Part shown: positions 61,255-64,000 of the stretch, one piece after another | Layout: every line of letters begins with the position of its first letter | How positions within the stretch are numbered: the stretch's first letter is position 1 | DNA from: CALJFL01 sp039964455 | GTDB lineage: Bacteria > Pseudomonadota > Gammaproteobacteria > Pseudomonadales > Halieaceae | DNA: 64,000 nt | Reading direction: 5' to 3' | Assembly (NCBI GenBank): GCA_039964455.1 | Contig: JBDVXK010000012.1 | Location: 620,001-684,000, forward strand | The notes under the pieces: model-generated | What the model was told of the DNA's origin: nothing | Seen by the model: only the letters and a program-made list of their open reading frames with translations | Databases searched by the model: none | Made by a program: the position numbers and the translations under genes

Positions 61255-62772
61255 ATGTCAGACTTCGACCAGAACATGGCTGCCGCCAGGCGCTATCTGC
61301 AGCCCTTTCAGGATACTGTCACCGGTCACTACATCAACGGTGAGCGAGTCGTGCCCGATGGCTGCAAGACCTACGACAACACCACGCCCACCGACAACAG
61401 CAGCCTGGGGCAGGTTGTGGAGGGTTCTGCCGAGGACGTTAACGCCGCATGCGAAGCCGCTGAGGCGGCGTTCCCCGCCTGGCGGGATATGCCCGGTGCC
61501 GAGCGTAAAAAACTGCTGAACCACTTCGCCGATAAGATCGTTGACCGCGCCGAGGAGATCGCACTGGTGGAGAGTATGGATTGCGGCCAGCCCATACGCT
61601 TTATGAAGCAGGCCGCCATTCGCGGCGCGGCAAACTTTCGCTTCTTTGCCGACAAGGCCCCAGAGGCTCGCAACGGTCTGGCCCTGCACCAGGAGCAGCA
61701 CACCAATTACACCCTGCGCACTCCCATTGGGCCTGTAGGCGTGATTACCCCGTGGAACACACCTTTCATGCTGTCGACCTGGAAAATCGCACCAGCACTG
61801 GCTGCCGGCTGCACCGTGGTGCACAAGCCGGCCGAACTGAGCCCACTGACTGCAATGCTGCTGGCTGATATCAGTCACGAAGCAGGGATTCCCGACGGCG
61901 TCTGGAACACAGTGAATGGCTTCGGCGAGGTGGCCGGTAAAACCCTGAGCGAACACCCGGCGATAAAAGCTGTAGCCCTGGTTGGCGAGACTGCCACCGG
62001 CAGCCACATCATGCGCCAGGGCGCCGACACCTTGAAAAGAGTGCACTTTGAGCTGGGTGGTAAGAACCCGGTGATTGTTTTCGACGATGCCAATTTCGAG
62101 CGCGCGCTCGATGCTGTGGTATTCATGATTTACAGCCTGAACGGACAGCGTTGCACGTCCAGCAGCCGGCTTTTAATCCAAAGCGGCATCCGGGACCGCT
62201 TCATCGCAGCACTGGAAGAACGCGTACGCGCGCTGCGCGTGGGGCACTCTCTGGACCCAGACACCGAAGTCGGGCCGCTGGTTCACACAGGACATTTTGA
62301 AAAAGTGATGAGCTACATGCAGGCGGCACGGGAAGACGGTGCTACGGTTGCGGTTGGCGGCGAACGACGCACCGACCTGGGCACCGGCAACTACGTGGAG
62401 CCCACCCTGTTTACCAATGCCGACAACAGCATGCGGGTGGCCAGGGAAGAGATCTTTGGGCCCGTGCTGACCGCCATAAGCTTCGATACTGAAGAGCAGG
62501 CTGTGGCGCTGGCCAACGACACTCCCTACGGCCTTAGCGGCTATATATGGACCAGTGACACAGGGCGCGCCATGCGCCTGGCCAACCAGGTAGAGGCCGG
62601 TATGCTGTGGGTCAATTCCGAGAACAATCGCAACCTGCCCTCCCCCTTTGGCGGTATCAAGATGAGCGGCATAGGCCGCGACGGCGGTGACTACAGCTTC
62701 GATTTCTACATGGAAACCAAGAATGTATGCATCGCCCACGACACCCACTCGGTTCCGGTATTGGGGCGCTGA
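61255..62772 (+). CDS. hpaE: Aldehyde dehydrogenase, 5-carboxymethyl-2-hydroxymuconate semialdehyde dehydrogenase-like (HpaE)
   Basis: 505 residues of the ALDH superfamily. PVGVITPWNTPFMLSTWKIA (NAD-binding Asn), FELGGKNPVIVF with the general base Glu266, and GQRCTSSSR with the nucleophile Cys300. In the homoprotocatechuate meta pathway HpaE oxidises the semialdehyde ring-cleavage product. Context supports this: the extradiol dioxygenase genes follow directly (2-bp gap) and the FAA hydrolase and HpaR-like genes are divergent. GAGG precedes the ATG; an out-of-frame ATG at 61241 is not used. First gene of the plus-strand operon. Confidence 0.88.
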   Translation: MSDFDQNMAAARRYLQPFQDTVTGHYINGERVVPDGCKTYDNTTPTDNSSLGQVVEGSAEDVNAACEAAEAAFPAWRDMPGAERKKLLNHFADKIVDRAEEIALVESMDCGQPIRFMKQAAIRGAANFRFFADKAPEARNGLALHQEQHTNYTLRTPIGPVGVITPWNTPFMLSTWKIAPALAAGCTVVHKPAELSPLTAMLLADISHEAGIPDGVWNTVNGFGEVAGKTLSEHPAIKAVALVGETATGSHIMRQGADTLKRVHFELGGKNPVIVFDDANFERALDAVVFMIYSLNGQRCTSSSRLLIQSGIRDRFIAALEERVRALRVGHSLDPDTEVGPLVHTGHFEKVMSYMQAAREDGATVAVGGERRTDLGTGNYVEPTLFTNADNSMRVAREEIFGPVLTAISFDTEEQAVALANDTPYGLSGYIWTSDTGRAMRLANQVEAGMLWVNSENNRNLPSPFGGIKMSGIGRDGGDYSFDFYMETKNVCIAHDTHSVPVLGR

Positions 62773-62774
62773 TT

Positions 62775-63089
62775 ATGAGTCTCTACTATGTACAGAAGTT
62801 GCTCTACAACCTGAACCGGGACGAGGCGCTGCAGCAGAAGTTTTTCGACGACAAGGACAGCGTGCTAGCCGAATACAAACTCGACGATGAAGAATTTTCG
62901 GCGCTCAAGACTCCGGACATAGGGCTGCTTTATATACTCGGTGTTAACGGCCAGATTCTTATGCACTACGCCGCCATGTGCGGCTACGAGTGGACTGAAT
63001 ACATCAAGGCCATGCGCGACGCTCTGGACGAACACGGTAATGTGCGCGCCGGACTCTATGTAACAACTGATGGAAAGGGGGCCGTATGA
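62775..63089 (+). CDS. LigA-like small subunit of class III extradiol dioxygenase
   Basis: About 104 residues from the ATG at 62775, which follows the dehydrogenase stop by 2 bases. The all-helical sequence (YNLNRDEALQQKFFDDKDSVLAEYKL, then FSALKTPDIGLLYILGVNG) is that of the LigA alpha subunit of protocatechuate 4,5-dioxygenase and relatives. It forms a lid over the LigB active site. The stop overlaps the start of the LigB-type gene (ATGA), so the two subunits are co-translated. HpaD of E. coli lacks such a partner, which suggests a different branch of enzyme here. Confidence 0.85.
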   Translation: MSLYYVQKLLYNLNRDEALQQKFFDDKDSVLAEYKLDDEEFSALKTPDIGLLYILGVNGQILMHYAAMCGYEWTEYIKAMRDALDEHGNVRAGLYVTTDGKGAV

Positions 63090-63928
63090 GTCTTGTTTTT
63101 GCGGGAGTTTGCTCCCATGCACCAGGCATCACCGGTCGCAAGCACATGGCAGATGGAGACGACGCGGATACGCTCTACGCCGCCATGGACGACATGCGCG
63201 AGGCCATGGAGGCTACACGCCCGGATGCGCTCATAGTCATCGCAGCGGAGCACTTCGCCAATTTTTTCATGAACAATATGCCTGCGTATTGTATGGGCAT
63301 GGCCGAAGACTATGAGGGACCCATAGAGGACCCCGAATGGCTGGGCATACAACGCACCACTGTGCCAGGCAATGCGGACTTGTCGCGGCGACTGATCGAG
63401 CAGGCCCTACAGGACGTCGATCTGGCTTACGCCGAAGAGTGGAAGTTCGACCATGGCATCATGGTACCGCTGCACTTTCTCACACCGCGCTACGACCTGC
63501 CGATAATTCCGGTCAATATCAATTGCCAGGGGCCGCCTATCACACCCCTGCATCGCGCCTGGGCGTTCGGCGAGGCCTTGCGTAAAGCCTGTGACTCGGT
63601 GCCAGAGCGGATCGCAATCGTCGGTACCGGTGGCATCTCGCATTGGCCCGCCACCCCCGACTCCGGCAAGATAGACGCCGATTGGGATCAGGACTTTCTG
63701 GACCGCTGGTGCAGCAATGACCGGGAGCGCCTGTTGGACTATAGCGATGAGCGCACCTATCTTGAGGCTGGCCAGGGCGGCTTTGAAATACGCACTTTCA
63801 TCGCCATTTCAGGCGCGACAGCGGGCTGCACCGGTACAGTTCACTACTACCGACCCATCCCGATTTTCGCCGTGGGCTGCACCGTAGGTATCATGGATCT
63901 AGCATCTGCTAACAAGGGAGCTGCCTGA
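63086..63928 (+). CDS. LigB-type extradiol ring-cleavage dioxygenase (class III)
   Basis: 280 residues. Expected iron ligands are His11 (CSHAPG), His56 (AAEHFANF) and Glu234 (GGFEIRTF), with the catalytic acid/base His186 in GTGGISHWP. It opens a catechol ring next to the hydroxyls with molecular oxygen. Context (HpaE, HpaG-like, HpaF, HpaR-like) points to homoprotocatechuate (3,4-dihydroxyphenylacetate), but the LigA-like partner leaves other catechols open. It sits between the LigA-like gene (4-bp overlap) and the isomerase gene (TGATG overlap). Confidence 0.87.
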   Translation: MSLVFAGVCSHAPGITGRKHMADGDDADTLYAAMDDMREAMEATRPDALIVIAAEHFANFFMNNMPAYCMGMAEDYEGPIEDPEWLGIQRTTVPGNADLSRRLIEQALQDVDLAYAEEWKFDHGIMVPLHFLTPRYDLPIIPVNINCQGPPITPLHRAWAFGEALRKACDSVPERIAIVGTGGISHWPATPDSGKIDADWDQDFLDRWCSNDRERLLDYSDERTYLEAGQGGFEIRTFIAISGATAGCTGTVHYYRPIPIFAVGCTVGIMDLASANKGAA

Positions 63929-64000
63929 TGGCGCATTTCATCTACGAATACTCCGCCAACCTTCCCGCCGAGCAACTGGACCTGCCAGGCCTGATGGCGA
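63928..64000 (+). CDS. hpaF: 5-carboxymethyl-2-hydroxymuconate isomerase (HpaF-like), 5' end only
   Basis: The ATG shares a base with the stop of the LigB-type gene. The 24 visible residues (MAHFIYEYSANL, then LDLPGLMA) match the start of HpaF isomerases, members of the tautomerase superfamily that act through an N-terminal proline. Here the second residue is Ala, not Pro, so the catalytic Pro1 would be missing after methionine removal. The rest lies beyond the window. Confidence 0.75.
   Translation, partial: MAHFIYEYSANLPAEQLDLPGLMA

Noticed and set aside
61258..62046. Minus-strand 262-codon frame
   Set aside because: Antisense to the HpaE-like dehydrogenase gene, which carries its catalytic Glu and Cys.
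1..64000. tRNA, rRNA, CRISPR arrays, insertion sequences, prophage or antiphage defence genes
   Set aside because: I scanned for them and saw no cloverleaf-like sequence, regularly spaced repeats, transposase or phage/defence protein. The window reads as continuous catabolic and housekeeping genes.

Overview
The window looks like the chromosome of an aerobic, probably marine gammaproteobacterium. The Halieaceae / OM60-NOR5 group and relatives is my best guess, because of the mix of acyl-CoA dehydrogenases, Rieske oxygenases, a DUF1302/DUF1329/RND set, a TonB receptor, a wax-ester synthase, a DUF2805 protein and a BLUF photoreceptor. This is inferred from gene content only; no rRNA, tRNA, CRISPR array, insertion sequence or phage gene was seen. 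Almost the whole window is catabolic: long runs of CoA-ester and oxygenase genes for hydrophobic or aromatic carbon sources.

Layout. 0-4.4 kb: the end of a wax ester synthase gene with a clear terminator, a TetR operon (tandem DsbA-fold protein and dienoyl-CoA isomerase), a decayed GST-like fragment and two small proteins. 4.6-12.3 kb: an envelope transport module, with DUF1329 and DUF1302 on one strand and an RND adaptor and pump on the other. 12.5-17.5 kb: a TonB-dependent receptor followed by a lipoprotein of the penicillin acylase family. 17.6-29.1 kb: an eight-gene minus-strand operon resembling acyclic terpene utilisation (biotin-dependent acyl-CoA carboxylase, AtuA-like protein, AtuE-like hydratase, three acyl-CoA dehydrogenases, GST), with an AraC regulator at its head. 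29.4-31.6 kb: a CitE-like lyase, a metallo-beta-lactamase-fold hydrolase and a VOC remnant.

31.6-46.9 kb: a dense island of oxygenation and CoA-ester genes in short alternating operons. It has two Rieske oxygenase alpha subunits, one Rieske ferredoxin, a P450, two SnoaL-like proteins, two SDRs, a monooxygenase-like ABM protein, a CoA ligase and an FAD oxidoreductase. It also holds an acyl-CoA dehydrogenase directly coupled to an APH-type kinase fused to a DUF6285-like tail, an arrangement reminiscent of 4-hydroxyacyl-CoA phosphorylation systems. 47-57.3 kb: more ordinary genes (SIMPL protein, CoA ligase, LLM flavoenzyme, PLP decarboxylase, DbpA helicase, RIO kinase, ThuA-like protein, hydrolase, VOC protein, thioesterase).

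57.3-64 kb: a divergent homoprotocatechuate-type meta-cleavage locus. On the minus strand are an FAA hydrolase, an HpaR-like MarR regulator, a small membrane protein, an ActP-like symporter and a BLUF protein. On the plus strand are an HpaE-like dehydrogenase, a LigA-like small subunit, a LigB-type extradiol dioxygenase and the start of an HpaF-like isomerase. The 206-bp gap between them holds two sigma70-like promoters, each with a copy of the palindrome TTAACRCGTTAW at or next to its -10 element. This is the clearest regulatory circuit in the window.
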